A DNA stretch of 64,000 nt from CBDESM01 sp965205165 (GCA_965205165.1 OZ242037.1:1736001-1800000); one strand, 5' to 3'; counted from the stretch's first letter, positions 51,294 to 60,457 are shown. Program-made: numbers and translations. Notes: a model not told the origin generated them from the sequence alone.

Positions 51294-51384
51294 TTTGCGC
51301 CTCTCAATTCCAACTTCAGCTTAGCGCGGGAGATGCCTCAAGAAGCGCGCTGGACTCCTGATCCCCCGCACGACGGAGATTGGG

Positions 51385-51807
51385 TCAGCTCCGCTGGGGC
51401 GGGACTATGTAGCGGCCTTCGCCGTGGAAATCGCGGTCGAACGTGAGCACGTGCTCGATGCCGAGCTCGTCCATGATCGCCATTGAAACGCAGTCCACGT
51501 GCGAGTACCGCTGATCGAGGCGCGCTTCGTAGAGCGCCAATCCGCGGTCGAACCGCCTCGGCGTGGTCGAGACGACCGTGAACTCGCCTTCGGATGCAAG
51601 GATCCGCCGCACCGGTGCAGCCACCCCCGACCGGGCTTTGGGGCCCTTTCGGGCGACCCTTGCAAGCATCTCACTCAAGACGCCGTCGGAAGTCACGAGC
51701 TCGGTGCCAGGGTGCCGGGCCAAGACGGCCAGTGCTTGCTGGCGCAAATCCGGCTCGTCAAGCGCTGACGGCAAGAGGAACGACGCGTCGGCGAACGCCC
51801 TTCTCAC
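51385..51807 (-). CDS. PIN-domain toxin (VapC-like)
   Basis: A 140-residue PIN protein. The acidic set is visible: Asp7 in FADASFLLP, a glutamate in SDGVLSEML, an aspartate in YSHVDCVSMAIM and FDRDF near the end. These bind metal in RNases of the VapC type. It overlaps the upstream small gene by 4 bases (ATGA), the usual toxin-antitoxin arrangement with the antitoxin first. Confidence 0.88.
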   Translation of the reverse strand: MRRAFADASFLLPSALDEPDLRQQALAVLARHPGTELVTSDGVLSEMLARVARKGPKARSGVAAPVRRILASEGEFTVVSTTPRRFDRGLALYEARLDQRYSHVDCVSMAIMDELGIEHVLTFDRDFHGEGRYIVPPQRS

Positions 51808-52046
51808 TCGGACGGCGATCCATTTGCGGCATGATCGCCGTGCTCGCAGCAGGAGGAGCCGTCACAGGAATCAGACAGCGCTTGGCGTATCTCCGCCCGC
51901 GTCTCGTCGGAGATGACCTCGTCGGCGACTCGGAAGAGCCAATCGAGGGGGTTCTCGTTTCCCCGGGCCGGCTTGATCAACAGCTCTGCTCCGGATTTGC
52001 CCCGGATGGTCACCCAGGCCGGCGCTTCTCCTGCTTCAGTGGACAT
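51804..52046 (-). CDS. Probable antitoxin partner of the PIN protein
   Basis: An 80-residue protein (APAWVTIRGKSGAELLIKPA) overlapping the PIN gene. It has no clear AbrB or RHH motif. Its C-terminus is cysteine/histidine-rich (SCDGSSCCEHGDHA), which could bind metal and is unusual for a VapB. The antitoxin role is inferred from position. Confidence 0.65.
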   Translation of the reverse strand: MSTEAGEAPAWVTIRGKSGAELLIKPARGNENPLDWLFRVADEVISDETRAEIRQALSDSCDGSSCCEHGDHAANGSPSE

Positions 52047-52146
52047 GGAGTACCGCCTTTCAACGTGATCCTACCGCGAAGCCGCACGGCACGGCGGCAA
52101 GTGGGATACTGGCGGGAGCGCCGTTGAGGGCTGGAAGGAACTTGCC

Positions 52147-53307
52147 ATGCCGAACCCGTTCACCATCGACATTCCGGATGCGGAGATCGAGGACCTGAAG
52201 GAGCGGCTGGGGAGGACGCGGTGGCCTTCGGAGGTGGAGGGGAGCGGGTGGCAGTACGGGGCGAACCTGGACTACCTGCGGGAGCTGTGCGAGTACTGGC
52301 GGGCGGGGTTCGACTGGCGGGGGGCGGAGGCGGGGCTGAACGAGATGCCGCAGTTCACGGCGGAGGTGAGCGCGGACGGGGTCGACGGGTACGGGGTGCA
52401 TTTCGCGCACCAGGAGGGGAAGGGGCCGGCTCCGCTGCCGCTGGTCTTCACGCACGGGTGGCCGGGGACGTTCTACGAGGTGTCGAAGATCATCGGGCCG
52501 CTGACGGATCCGGCGGCGCACGGGGGGGATCCGGCGGACGCCTTCACGGTGGTGGCGCCGTCGCTGCCGGGCTACGGGTTTTCGGAGATTCCGGCGTCGG
52601 GGGGGTTCGGGCAGAAGCGGACGGCGCTGCTCTGGGGGGCGCTGATGCGGGAGCTGGGCTACGACCGCTACGGGGCGCAGGGGGGCGACTGGGGGGCGAT
52701 CGTGACGAGCCAGGTGGGCTGGAACTTCCCGGACAACTGCGTGGGCTGCCAGATCAACATGCCGGTGGCGCGGCCGCCGGAAGGGGTGAATCCGGAGGAT
52801 TTCACGGACGAGGAGAAGGCGATCGCGGCGAAGATGCAGCTGTGGCAGGCGCAGGAGACCGGCTACCAGTGGATCCAGGGGACGCGGCCGCAGACGCTGG
52901 CCTACGGGCTGACAGATTCGCCGGCGGGCCTGGCGGGCTGGATCACGGAGAAGTGGCGGGCGTGGTCGGACAACGACGGGGACATCGAGCAGGCGTTCAC
53001 GAAGGACGAGATCCTGACCAATGTCTCGATCTACTGGTTCACGGGGACGATCAACAGCAGCACGCGGTACTACTACGAGATGCGGCAGAACCCAGCCGAG
53101 AACATGCTCCCGGGCAAGCTCCAAGTCCCCGTCGGCTACAGCATTTTCCCGCGGGAGATCATCACGGCGCCGCGGAGCTGGGTCGAGGCGGGGGTCGAGG
53201 ATCTGCGGCAGTGGAGCGTGCACGAGAGCGGCGGGCACTTTGCGGCGCTGGAGCGGCCGGATGCGCTGGTGCGGGACATCCGGGACTTCTTCCGCCCGCT
53301 CCGCTGA
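52147..53307 (+). CDS. Epoxide hydrolase (EHN family), first of two
   Basis: A 386-residue alpha/beta-hydrolase with the N-terminal epoxide-hydrolase region (FTIDIPDAEIEDLKERLGRT), oxyanion segment THGWPG, nucleophile Asp181 in GGDWGAIV, a tyrosine-rich lid (YWFTGTINSS) and catalytic His364 in SGGHFAALE. It hydrolyses epoxides to diols; the substrate is unknown. ATG 52147 follows GGAAGG. GATACT at 52105 may be the -10 box. Confidence 0.94.
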   Translation: MPNPFTIDIPDAEIEDLKERLGRTRWPSEVEGSGWQYGANLDYLRELCEYWRAGFDWRGAEAGLNEMPQFTAEVSADGVDGYGVHFAHQEGKGPAPLPLVFTHGWPGTFYEVSKIIGPLTDPAAHGGDPADAFTVVAPSLPGYGFSEIPASGGFGQKRTALLWGALMRELGYDRYGAQGGDWGAIVTSQVGWNFPDNCVGCQINMPVARPPEGVNPEDFTDEEKAIAAKMQLWQAQETGYQWIQGTRPQTLAYGLTDSPAGLAGWITEKWRAWSDNDGDIEQAFTKDEILTNVSIYWFTGTINSSTRYYYEMRQNPAENMLPGKLQVPVGYSIFPREIITAPRSWVEAGVEDLRQWSVHESGGHFAALERPDALVRDIRDFFRPLR

Positions 53308-53340
53308 GCGCGGCGGCGGGGCGGCGTTCGGGCAGCGGCG

Positions 53341-54594
53341 ATGCGGGTCGAACCGTTCGAGGTCGGCGTTGATGAGGCGGCGCTGGAGGATCTGCGCGGG
53401 CGGCTGCGGGGGACGCGCTGGCCGGCGGAGGTGCCGGGCAGCGCTTGGCTCTACGGCGTCGACCTCGCGTTCCTGCAATCGCTCTGCGGGTATTGGGCGG
53501 AGGGGTTCGACTGGCCCGCGGCGGTGGGGCGGCTGAATGCGTTTCCGCAGTTCCGGGCGGAGATCGGGGCGTGGAACGGGGAGCGGCTCGGCGTCCACTT
53601 CATCCATCGGCGGAGTTCGCGGGCGGGGGCGCGGCCGCTGCTGATCCAGCACGGCTGGCCGTCGTCGGTGTTCGAGTTCCACAAGATCATCGATCTGCTG
53701 GCGGAGCCGGATGATGCGGATGCGCCGGCGTTCCACGTGGTCGCGCCGTCGCTGCCGGGCTACGGCTGGTCGGATGTTCCGCGGCGCGGAGGGATCGGGA
53801 CGGCGGCGATCGCGGACATGTGGGCCGAGCTGATGGCGGGTCTGGGGTACGGGCGGTTTTTCTACCACGGGGGCGATTGGGGCGCGGGGGTGGGCGGGCA
53901 GATGGGGCTGCGCCACCCCGACCGGCTCGAGGCGCTGCACCTCACGGCCGCCGCCCTCGCGCCGCCCGGGGATGCGGCCAAGCCGCGGACGGCGGAGGAG
54001 CGGGAATTCTTCGAGCGGGAGCAGCGGCCGTACGTGGAGCAGGATGCGGCGCACCGCGGCATCCACGGGACGAAGTTCCAGTCGCTGTCGTATCCGCTGG
54101 CCGATTCGCCGGCGGGCCTGGCGGCGTGGATTGTGGACAAGTGGTGGATGCTGAGCGATTGCCTGCCGGAGGAGGAGAAGCGGCGGTCGGTCGCGGACCG
54201 GCGGCGGGTCGGCGACGTGTTCAAGCGCTTCACGATGGATGATCTGCTGACGACGGTCTCGATCTACTGGTTCACGGGGACGATCAATTCATCGATGCGG
54301 ATCTACCACGAGGCGATGCGCGCGCCGGCGGAGGTCGAGGCGGAGGTGGGCGGCCAAGTCCGCCTGCGGGATGGGGAGCGGATCGAGGTGCCGACGGGCT
54401 TCGCGAAGCCGGTGCGCGGGACGCCGCTGCCCCCGCGCAGCTACTGCGAGCGCGCGTTCAACATCCGGCACTGGACGGAGTTCCCGGAGGGCGGGCATTT
54501 CCCGGCGCTGGAGGTGCCGGAGCTGCTGCTCGGCGACCTTCGCGTCACCTTCGGCCCCCGCGGGATCGCTGAGCGGGCGAAGACCGATGCCTGA
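53341..54594 (+). CDS. Epoxide hydrolase (EHN family), second of two
   Basis: A 417-residue paralogue of the preceding enzyme: FEVGVDEAALEDLRGRLRGT, QHGWPSSVFEF, nucleophile Asp179 in GGDWGAG, YWFTGTINSS and His386 in EGGHFPALEVP. It starts 33 bases after the first, so the two form one operon. Its last 8 bases overlap the restriction-modification gene. A copy of its 3' end reappears at 57769. Confidence 0.94.
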   Translation: MRVEPFEVGVDEAALEDLRGRLRGTRWPAEVPGSAWLYGVDLAFLQSLCGYWAEGFDWPAAVGRLNAFPQFRAEIGAWNGERLGVHFIHRRSSRAGARPLLIQHGWPSSVFEFHKIIDLLAEPDDADAPAFHVVAPSLPGYGWSDVPRRGGIGTAAIADMWAELMAGLGYGRFFYHGGDWGAGVGGQMGLRHPDRLEALHLTAAALAPPGDAAKPRTAEEREFFEREQRPYVEQDAAHRGIHGTKFQSLSYPLADSPAGLAAWIVDKWWMLSDCLPEEEKRRSVADRRRVGDVFKRFTMDDLLTTVSIYWFTGTINSSMRIYHEAMRAPAEVEAEVGGQVRLRDGERIEVPTGFAKPVRGTPLPPRSYCERAFNIRHWTEFPEGGHFPALEVPELLLGDLRVTFGPRGIAERAKTDA

Positions 54595-57500
54595 TACGAC
54601 GCATGAGCACACGATCAACGACGCGTTGGGCGAAGTTCTGCAACGCCTCCGGCCGAACGCTTGGTCAGTGCGCTCCGAGGAACTCAAGACCCTCGCAGGC
54701 ACCGCCGCGCGCCCCGACATCCTGATCGAGGAGCCCGCGGGCTGGCCCGTCGTGATCGAGGCGGAGAAGTCCAACCGCCCGGCCGCCGAACGCGACGCCC
54801 TCGACCGCCTCAACCGCGTGGTCAGCGCTTCGCAGCGCCAGATCGAGAGCGTCGTCGCGCTGATCTATCCGCAGTCGCTCCACGATCTCTCCGGCACCGC
54901 GCTGACGGCCGAGATCATGCGGACCGGCGGGTTCGAGTACGCCCTCTACTCCAGCACCTTGAGCGGCGCGGCCGAGCGGCTGCCCGAATCCGGCTGGCTC
55001 AGCGGCGACATCCGCTCACTCGCCTTGCTGCTGCATCGCGCCAGCACGCCGCCCGCTCGGGTCGAACGCCTCTCCGGGATTCTCAACGAGGGCATCGAGG
55101 CGGCGGCGGCCGCCTTTACGCACCAGCACCCGGAACGGGCCGACCGATCCGTCGGCGACCGGCTCGGGCGCATCCTGCGCCAAGGCGACGACCAAGCCGG
55201 GCAGACCCGCCGCATGGCCATGACCGTGATCGCCAACGCGCTGATTTTCCATGCCGCGCTCGCCGCGGCGGATCTGCAGGTCGATGAGGACGGCGGCCGG
55301 GCGGTGCGTCCGCTGGACGCCTTCGTGATCGAGTCGGGCATATTCGACTTGGCGGCGCTGCCGAACGAGTGGCGCGCGATCCTGCGCGTCAACTACTGGC
55401 CGATCTTCGCATCCGCGCTCGAGCTGCTGCGGGAGATGCCCGCAGTCACCGAGGGCCGCGTGCTCAACGCGCTGTGGCAGCCCATCTTGAGCCTGGTCCA
55501 GAGCGGGGTCACCCGTTCGCACGACTTGATCGGCCTGATCTTCCAGCGCCTGATCGCCGATCGCGAGTTCCTCGCGCCCTACTACACGCGGCCGGCCGCC
55601 GCCGCGTTGCTGGCCGGCATCGCGGTACCGGCCGGGCGGCCGCCCCGCGGGGCCGCTTGGGGCGATGCGGCTGACATCGGCGCCCTCCAGATCGGGGATT
55701 TCGCCTGCGGCACGGGCACGCTGCTGGGCGCGGCCTACCAGCGCGTGAGCCTGCTGCACGAGTTCGAAGGCGGCGAGCCGGCCGATCTGCATCGGCGCTT
55801 GATGCGCGACGGGCTGGTCGGCCTCGACGTGCTGAACATCGCGGTCCACTTCACCGCGACCATGCTCGCGGCCGCCCATCCGGCCGTTCCGTTCGAAGGC
55901 GATTGCCTGCTCACGATGCCGTACGGCGCTTGGAACAACGGCGGCAACGACATCGCCATCGGCTCGCTCGATCTGCTCGACGAGCACGTCAAGCCGGACA
56001 TGCTCGACTACGCCGCCGCCGTCACCGCCGGCGGCCGGCGACCGGAACAGATCCGCGACCTCGCCACCCGCGTCGGCCACTCACGCTTCGATCTCGTGAT
56101 CATGAATCCGCCCTACGCCTCGCCCACGAATCCCGAAGCGCAGGGCGACGCCGCCAAAGTTCCGCCGTTCGCCGCGTTCGAGACGGCGCCCGAGCAGCAG
56201 GCGGCCATGTCCAAGCGCGCCTCCGCGTTCGCCCGCGCCGACGGGGCCTGCGCGCACGGCAACGCGGGCCTCGCCTCGAATTTCATGGACCTGGCCGACG
56301 CCAAAGTCCGGCCCGGCGGCGCGGTGGCCCTCGTCCTGCCGCTCAGCGCCCTCAGCGGCCAATCGTGGGAAGCCACCCGCCGCCGCTGGCGCGAGCGCTA
56401 CAGCAACATCGTGATCGTCACCATCGCGGCGGCCGGCGCGCGCAGCCGGGCCTTCTCCGCCGACACGGCCATCGCCGAGTGCCTGTTCATCGGCTGGCGG
56501 GCCGACCCGCCGCCGGGCCAGCTCGCGGCGTTCGCGACCCTGCACGAGCTGCCGCGCAACGCGAACGCGGCGGCGCTGCTGGCCGAGCAGATCACGAACG
56601 CGGCGGCCGAGCCGCGCAACGGCTTCGCCGCCTACAGCCGATCCACGCTCCAGCTCGGCGACACCGTGATGGGCCACGTGCTGTTCGGCGAACTGCCCGA
56701 AGAGGGCCCATGGAGCGTCGCCGGCATCCTCGATCCCGAACTCCCCCACTTCGCTGATCGCCTGTCGAACGGCGAGCTGACCCACTTGGGCCGCACCGAC
56801 CTCGCACCTGTTCCGATCCCGATCTCCAAAATCCAAGAAATCGGCGAGCGGGGCCCGCTGCACCGGGACATTAGAGCCGATGCGCAGCGCGGCACGCTGC
56901 GCGGGCCGTTCCTGGTCCGCAAGCCGCCGCACCGGCCGGTGCCCGCCATTCCGATCCTCTGGGGGCATCTGGCAGGAAGGGAACGCCGGCTGATCGTCGA
57001 TCCCGACTCCGAGGGCGAGATACGCCGCGTCGCGCCGGCGCAGCAGGACAAGATCCATCGCGATGCCGAACGCGTGATTGCAACCGCATCCCGCATCCAC
57101 TTCAGCCGCGACGTCAGTTTCAATTCGCAGTCGCTGGTCGTCGCGACGACCGAATTTCCGGTCATCGGCGGCCAAGCGTGGCCGACGATCTCGCTGAGGG
57201 ACGAGACGCACGAACCGGCATTCGCCCTATGGGCCAACTCCACGCTGGGGCTGCTGTCGTACTGGTGGCTGTCCAACAAACGGCAACGCAGTCGCGGCAA
57301 CATCGGCGTGTCGCTCATCCCCATGGTCCCCGTTCTCGATACCCGAGCACTTGGCGCGCAACAGCACGCCGCCGCCGCCCGCGTCTTCGACGATCTCAAG
57401 GGCCGCCGTTTCCTGCCGTTCGATCAGATCGATGAAGATCCCGCCCGGCATGAACTTGACCGCCGCCTCTTGGTCGACGTGCTCGGCTTGGACGAATCGC

Positions 57501-57634
57501 TCGTCGCGCCGGGCGGCACCATCGACCTCTTGCGCCGCAAGCTCGCCGCCGAGCCGCAGATCCACGGCGGCAAGCGCCGGCGAGTCGTCTTCACCGACGA
57601 GGGCGAGCGAAACGAACCCCGCGAAGATCGCTGA
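54587..57634 (+). CDS. Type IIG-like restriction-modification protein (nuclease-methyltransferase)
   Basis: A 1015-residue single-chain protein. A PD-(D/E)xK-like segment lies near the N-terminus (ARPDILIEE, then VVIEAEKS, residues 42-62). The methyltransferase core has motif I DFACGTGTLLGAA (about residue 371) and motif IV NPPYASP (about 507), the adenine type. The C-terminal 400 residues probably contain target recognition. Base usage differs strongly from the neighbours: C-ending codons on the + strand, which is evidence of transfer. It could alternatively be a stand-alone methyltransferase with a dead nuclease. Confidence 0.85.
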   Translation: MPDTTHEHTINDALGEVLQRLRPNAWSVRSEELKTLAGTAARPDILIEEPAGWPVVIEAEKSNRPAAERDALDRLNRVVSASQRQIESVVALIYPQSLHDLSGTALTAEIMRTGGFEYALYSSTLSGAAERLPESGWLSGDIRSLALLLHRASTPPARVERLSGILNEGIEAAAAAFTHQHPERADRSVGDRLGRILRQGDDQAGQTRRMAMTVIANALIFHAALAAADLQVDEDGGRAVRPLDAFVIESGIFDLAALPNEWRAILRVNYWPIFASALELLREMPAVTEGRVLNALWQPILSLVQSGVTRSHDLIGLIFQRLIADREFLAPYYTRPAAAALLAGIAVPAGRPPRGAAWGDAADIGALQIGDFACGTGTLLGAAYQRVSLLHEFEGGEPADLHRRLMRDGLVGLDVLNIAVHFTATMLAAAHPAVPFEGDCLLTMPYGAWNNGGNDIAIGSLDLLDEHVKPDMLDYAAAVTAGGRRPEQIRDLATRVGHSRFDLVIMNPPYASPTNPEAQGDAAKVPPFAAFETAPEQQAAMSKRASAFARADGACAHGNAGLASNFMDLADAKVRPGGAVALVLPLSALSGQSWEATRRRWRERYSNIVIVTIAAAGARSRAFSADTAIAECLFIGWRADPPPGQLAAFATLHELPRNANAAALLAEQITNAAAEPRNGFAAYSRSTLQLGDTVMGHVLFGELPEEGPWSVAGILDPELPHFADRLSNGELTHLGRTDLAPVPIPISKIQEIGERGPLHRDIRADAQRGTLRGPFLVRKPPHRPVPAIPILWGHLAGRERRLIVDPDSEGEIRRVAPAQQDKIHRDAERVIATASRIHFSRDVSFNSQSLVVATTEFPVIGGQAWPTISLRDETHEPAFALWANSTLGLLSYWWLSNKRQRSRGNIGVSLIPMVPVLDTRALGAQQHAAAARVFDDLKGRRFLPFDQIDEDPARHELDRRLLVDVLGLDESLVAPGGTIDLLRRKLAAEPQIHGGKRRRVVFTDEGERNEPREDR

Positions 57635-57663
57635 CGGACATTTCGCCGCCCCGTTTCGGGGGG

Positions 57664-57698
57664 CGTTGCCGGATCCGGCTTATCGGGTTTGGCGGCGG
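57664..57698 (+). repeat. 35-base copy of the resB 5' coding region
   Basis: This stretch matches 60626-60660 with one mismatch. In the corresponding frame it reads LPDPAYRVWRRQ versus LPDPAYWVWRRL in ResB. Beyond the 35 bases the similarity decays. It lies in the 306-base region 57635-57940 that contains no intact gene. Confidence 0.8.
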
Positions 57699-57768
57699 CA
57701 GCGGGTCGCGGTAGGGCATTGGGTCAATCCATCGGAGATCTGGCGGATAGGCTGGGGGCGGGGAGGGG

Positions 57769-57939
57769 CTGCCGCCGCGCAGCTACTGCGCCCGCACGTT
57801 CAACATCCAGCACTGGACGGAGTTCCCGGAGGGTGGGCATTTCCTGGCGCTGGAGGTGCCGGAGCTGCTGTTGAGGGACCTGCGGACCTTTCCCGGAGGA
57901 CAAGATCGTCAATCTGGTGTACTGTGTGGGCTGGAGTGA
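57769..57939 (+). pseudogene. Remnant of an epoxide hydrolase 3' end
   Basis: The frame reads LPPRSYCARTFNIQHWTEF, then PEGGHF and LEVPELLL, and is closely similar to the end of the second epoxide hydrolase (54427-54540). Over about 105 bases most positions match, after which the sequences diverge and the frame ends at TGA 57937. There is no start and no catalytic aspartate, so it is a broken copy left by rearrangement. Confidence 0.82.
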
Positions 57940-57940
57940 C

Positions 57941-59140
57941 CTAGATCAGCGGGTCCGGTAATGAGTAGTCGCTCGAGTCGCCTGCGATCCAAGTTTGCAG
58001 TCCAGCTTCTTCATGTTCCTCGAGTTTGGCTCCGCAAAGGCGGGCAACGAACAGCGCGGCGTTGTTCACGGTGGTCTTTCCTGACATGACGCGTCCCGAT
58101 GCGTTCATCATGACGTTCTCCCACTCGCCCCAATCAACCGACCAATCGATTCTGTTCAGTCGCTTGCAGATCTCGGTATCCGACCTTCCGGTCCGATCGC
58201 GGATCTCCAAGAAGGCACGCACCAAAACCAACTGTCCGATGGGCTTGCCGAGAATTGTCTCTGCACGGATGCGGATTCGAGCATCGTCTCCCAGCTCAGA
58301 CGCGTCCTCCACCGCCCGAGCGAAGAGAGTGATCGAAGTCAGCAGTCGATTCCAGACATCCTCGCACTTTTCTCGGAATCGTTCACGTTGTTGGTCATCA
58401 GCGTCTTCGGGGCGCGTTTTGAGGCCGGACCAGACCAAGTCCTTGATGATGGCCATGTTCGCATCGTAGAACGTCGCGAGAGTCGTGAACTCAGGTGCCT
58501 TCGCGCTGAGGGTGTTCGTTTGATGCCGCACTAGTCGCGACGGCAGAACATGTCGGCCGCTGCTCGATCCATCTGCGCCACCGCCTATGAGCATCCTCGT
58601 GGCAACTGCCACTGCATCTCCGTCATCGGTGATGATGTTATCCCCTTTGCCAGTCGGTTTCGCGTAGCGATTCACTGTGGTGAAGATTCTGCGGCTTGAC
58701 GTCGTATCAAACCTCACGAGGATGACAGTCACCTCATCTTCAGCTAGCTTTGAATTGGGCGTAGTAACCTCTTTATTGGATTCATCTACGCCCGACAGAG
58801 CGTAGCGAAACGCCATCGCCCGATGTTGTCCATCAAGGGGGATCAGCACCTCGCTACCGTTGAGCGTGAGTATCCCCATGTTCTCTGCAGCTGCCCGATA
58901 CAGAGCAGGCAGTTTGCTGACTAGGCTGGAAAGTGGCTCAAACACCATGCCTTCGCTGTTTTTCACCGCCAGAATCAAAGCACCTGAGAACCTATCCGGG
59001 TTCTTTGCGAAGTACGGCGCGATATACTTCTTGACGCGGGAGAGGTTGACATCGCGCTGATAGCGCTCTTCGATAGACAGGTCTGGCCATGCCGGATCGT
59101 CTTTCGGGATTACGATGTTGCTGTTGAGCTCGCCGACCAT
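57941..59140 (-). CDS. DndB-like DGQHR-domain protein, probably frameshifted at its N-terminus
   Basis: A 399-residue frame carrying DGQHRAMAF at 103-107 and NRYAKPTGKGDNI, hallmarks of the DGQHR/DndB family that controls DNA phosphorothioation genes. In another frame just upstream, ATG 59207 encodes MATALPALAGRFGSYDYWVT, which looks like the family N-terminus and has GGGA upstream, whereas ATG 59140 has no ribosome site. One extra base near 59137-59141 separates the two, so the gene seems frameshifted, by mutation or by error. Composition is unlike the host genes. Confidence 0.8.
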   Translation of the reverse strand: MVGELNSNIVIPKDDPAWPDLSIEERYQRDVNLSRVKKYIAPYFAKNPDRFSGALILAVKNSEGMVFEPLSSLVSKLPALYRAAAENMGILTLNGSEVLIPLDGQHRAMAFRYALSGVDESNKEVTTPNSKLAEDEVTVILVRFDTTSSRRIFTTVNRYAKPTGKGDNIITDDGDAVAVATRMLIGGGADGSSSGRHVLPSRLVRHQTNTLSAKAPEFTTLATFYDANMAIIKDLVWSGLKTRPEDADDQQRERFREKCEDVWNRLLTSITLFARAVEDASELGDDARIRIRAETILGKPIGQLVLVRAFLEIRDRTGRSDTEICKRLNRIDWSVDWGEWENVMMNASGRVMSGKTTVNNAALFVARLCGAKLEEHEEAGLQTWIAGDSSDYSLPDPLI

Positions 59141-59232
59141 GCATCGTCGTGACCCAGTAGTCGTACGATCCGAAACGTCCGGCGAGGGCGGGAAGTGCGG
59201 TTGCCATGGTGATCTGTCCCTTTCTTATCCGC

Positions 59233-59586
59233 TCAGCGCAGACCTGCGTTAGTATCAGGATTCAGGCAGCGAATGACTTGAGCTTCAACGCGCTGGAGCA
59301 ACCGCTTATCGGCATCCTCGAGGCGCACGAATGAAACTTCAATATTATCCGGAAACGACTGAAACCATTGATACAGTTTTGGGTTGTGCGTGCGATCGCG
59401 ATGCTCGTCCATCCTTCTGGGAAAATGGATGGTTTCGCCGACGTAGAGGCATGTCTTGCCTCGCCAGAACGCATAGACACCCCGTGCGTTCCGCGGGAAT
59501 CGACGGCCGACCGTGTACGTGAATCCTAGACGACATCGTCGTAGCAGGTCCACAATGCGACAGGGGTCAAAACGCTCAGACGCCAC
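59233..59586 (-). CDS. GIY-YIG domain nuclease
   Basis: A 117-residue protein starting at GTG 59586, which has GAGGG 7 bases upstream. The GIY-YIG core is visible as GVYAFWRGKTCLYVGETIHF, followed by RRMDEHRDRTHN and the glutamate in VEAQVIRCL. Such domains cut DNA in repair, homing or restriction. It overlaps the stop of the PAPS-reductase-like gene by 11 bases, so both are expressed together. A longer frame exists upstream, but it reads over the neighbour's coding sequence. Confidence 0.83.
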   Translation of the reverse strand: MASERFDPCRIVDLLRRCRLGFTYTVGRRFPRNARGVYAFWRGKTCLYVGETIHFPRRMDEHRDRTHNPKLYQWFQSFPDNIEVSFVRLEDADKRLLQRVEAQVIRCLNPDTNAGLR

Positions 59587-60457
59587 AGAGACCCTCGCAT
59601 TCCTCGAACAGCGACGGCTGGCCGTTTGGCGGTATCTCCAAGCTTGCCAAGTTGGCGGCATGACTGCGAGTGCGCGCTTGGCCGTTGCCATTGAACATCG
59701 CTTGGGCGAGCGGCAACCGGCTTCGGTGCAGGTACATCTCGCCGTCAAAGCGCATGGCTCGTGTGCTGCGACGCAACGCGGCGTCAATGAAAATCGCGTC
59801 TGCCCAAGAATCCGGATCCTCTTCCTTCATCGTGGCCCATTCTGCGTCCGTGTGGTACGGACATCCGATGCAGGCGCTTCGCGGGAGGGTTCGGGTGCCG
59901 AATCGCTCTGCGAACCACTCGCGACAATCCTCGCGGGTCATGCCCTGCTCAACCAGCGGCCATCGATGCTCGATCCAAGCGTCGCGACTGTCCTTCATCC
60001 GGAAATGCGCTTCATCGGTGCTGATGCCGATCCACAGCTCGGCGAACAGGTTTTCCGGAATCCGCTGACGATAGCCCAATCCGAGCAGGTACTTCAAATC
60101 CTCGTGAATCGGTGCGAGTTTGTACTCGCGCGTGCATTGGCGCTTGGCGATGCCCGTTTTGCCGCTAGGCGAGCGCACGTAGAAGGGGACGGAGTTGAAG
60201 GGCTGCCCGGTCGAGTTGACGCCGGCGAGGATGTCTGCGCGGATGTTGCTCTGACTGACCCTGCGCACGGGGAACGGCAGTTGGCCTTCAAGCCAGTCCA
60301 TATGGCGATAGACGCCTTCTGGCTCCCAGCCGGTATCGGCGAAGATCGCGTAGTCGGGCATTGGCTTGACGGCTCCTTCAGCAGCCATCAGAGCCAAGAC
60401 CGAGCTCTGGACTCCGCCGCCAAGCGAGATCACGGTCAGCTCTGGCTCGCCAGCCAT
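59576..60457 (-). CDS. PAPS-reductase-family (DndC-like) adenylyl/sulphur-transfer protein
   Basis: A 293-residue protein with the ATP-pyrophosphatase loop ISLGGGVQSSVLALMA at its N-terminus, IFADTGWEPEGVY, KRQCTREYKLAPI and a CIGCPYHTDAEWATM metal-type motif. The family activates substrates by adenylation; relatives act in sulphate reduction or, as DndC/SspD, in DNA phosphorothioation. Related genes of unknown function are common in phages. ATG 60457 has AGGGG in front. It is the first gene of the - strand trio. Codon use is unlike the host genes. Confidence 0.85.
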   Translation of the reverse strand: MAGEPELTVISLGGGVQSSVLALMAAEGAVKPMPDYAIFADTGWEPEGVYRHMDWLEGQLPFPVRRVSQSNIRADILAGVNSTGQPFNSVPFYVRSPSGKTGIAKRQCTREYKLAPIHEDLKYLLGLGYRQRIPENLFAELWIGISTDEAHFRMKDSRDAWIEHRWPLVEQGMTREDCREWFAERFGTRTLPRSACIGCPYHTDAEWATMKEEDPDSWADAIFIDAALRRSTRAMRFDGEMYLHRSRLPLAQAMFNGNGQARTRSHAANLASLEIPPNGQPSLFEECEGLCGV

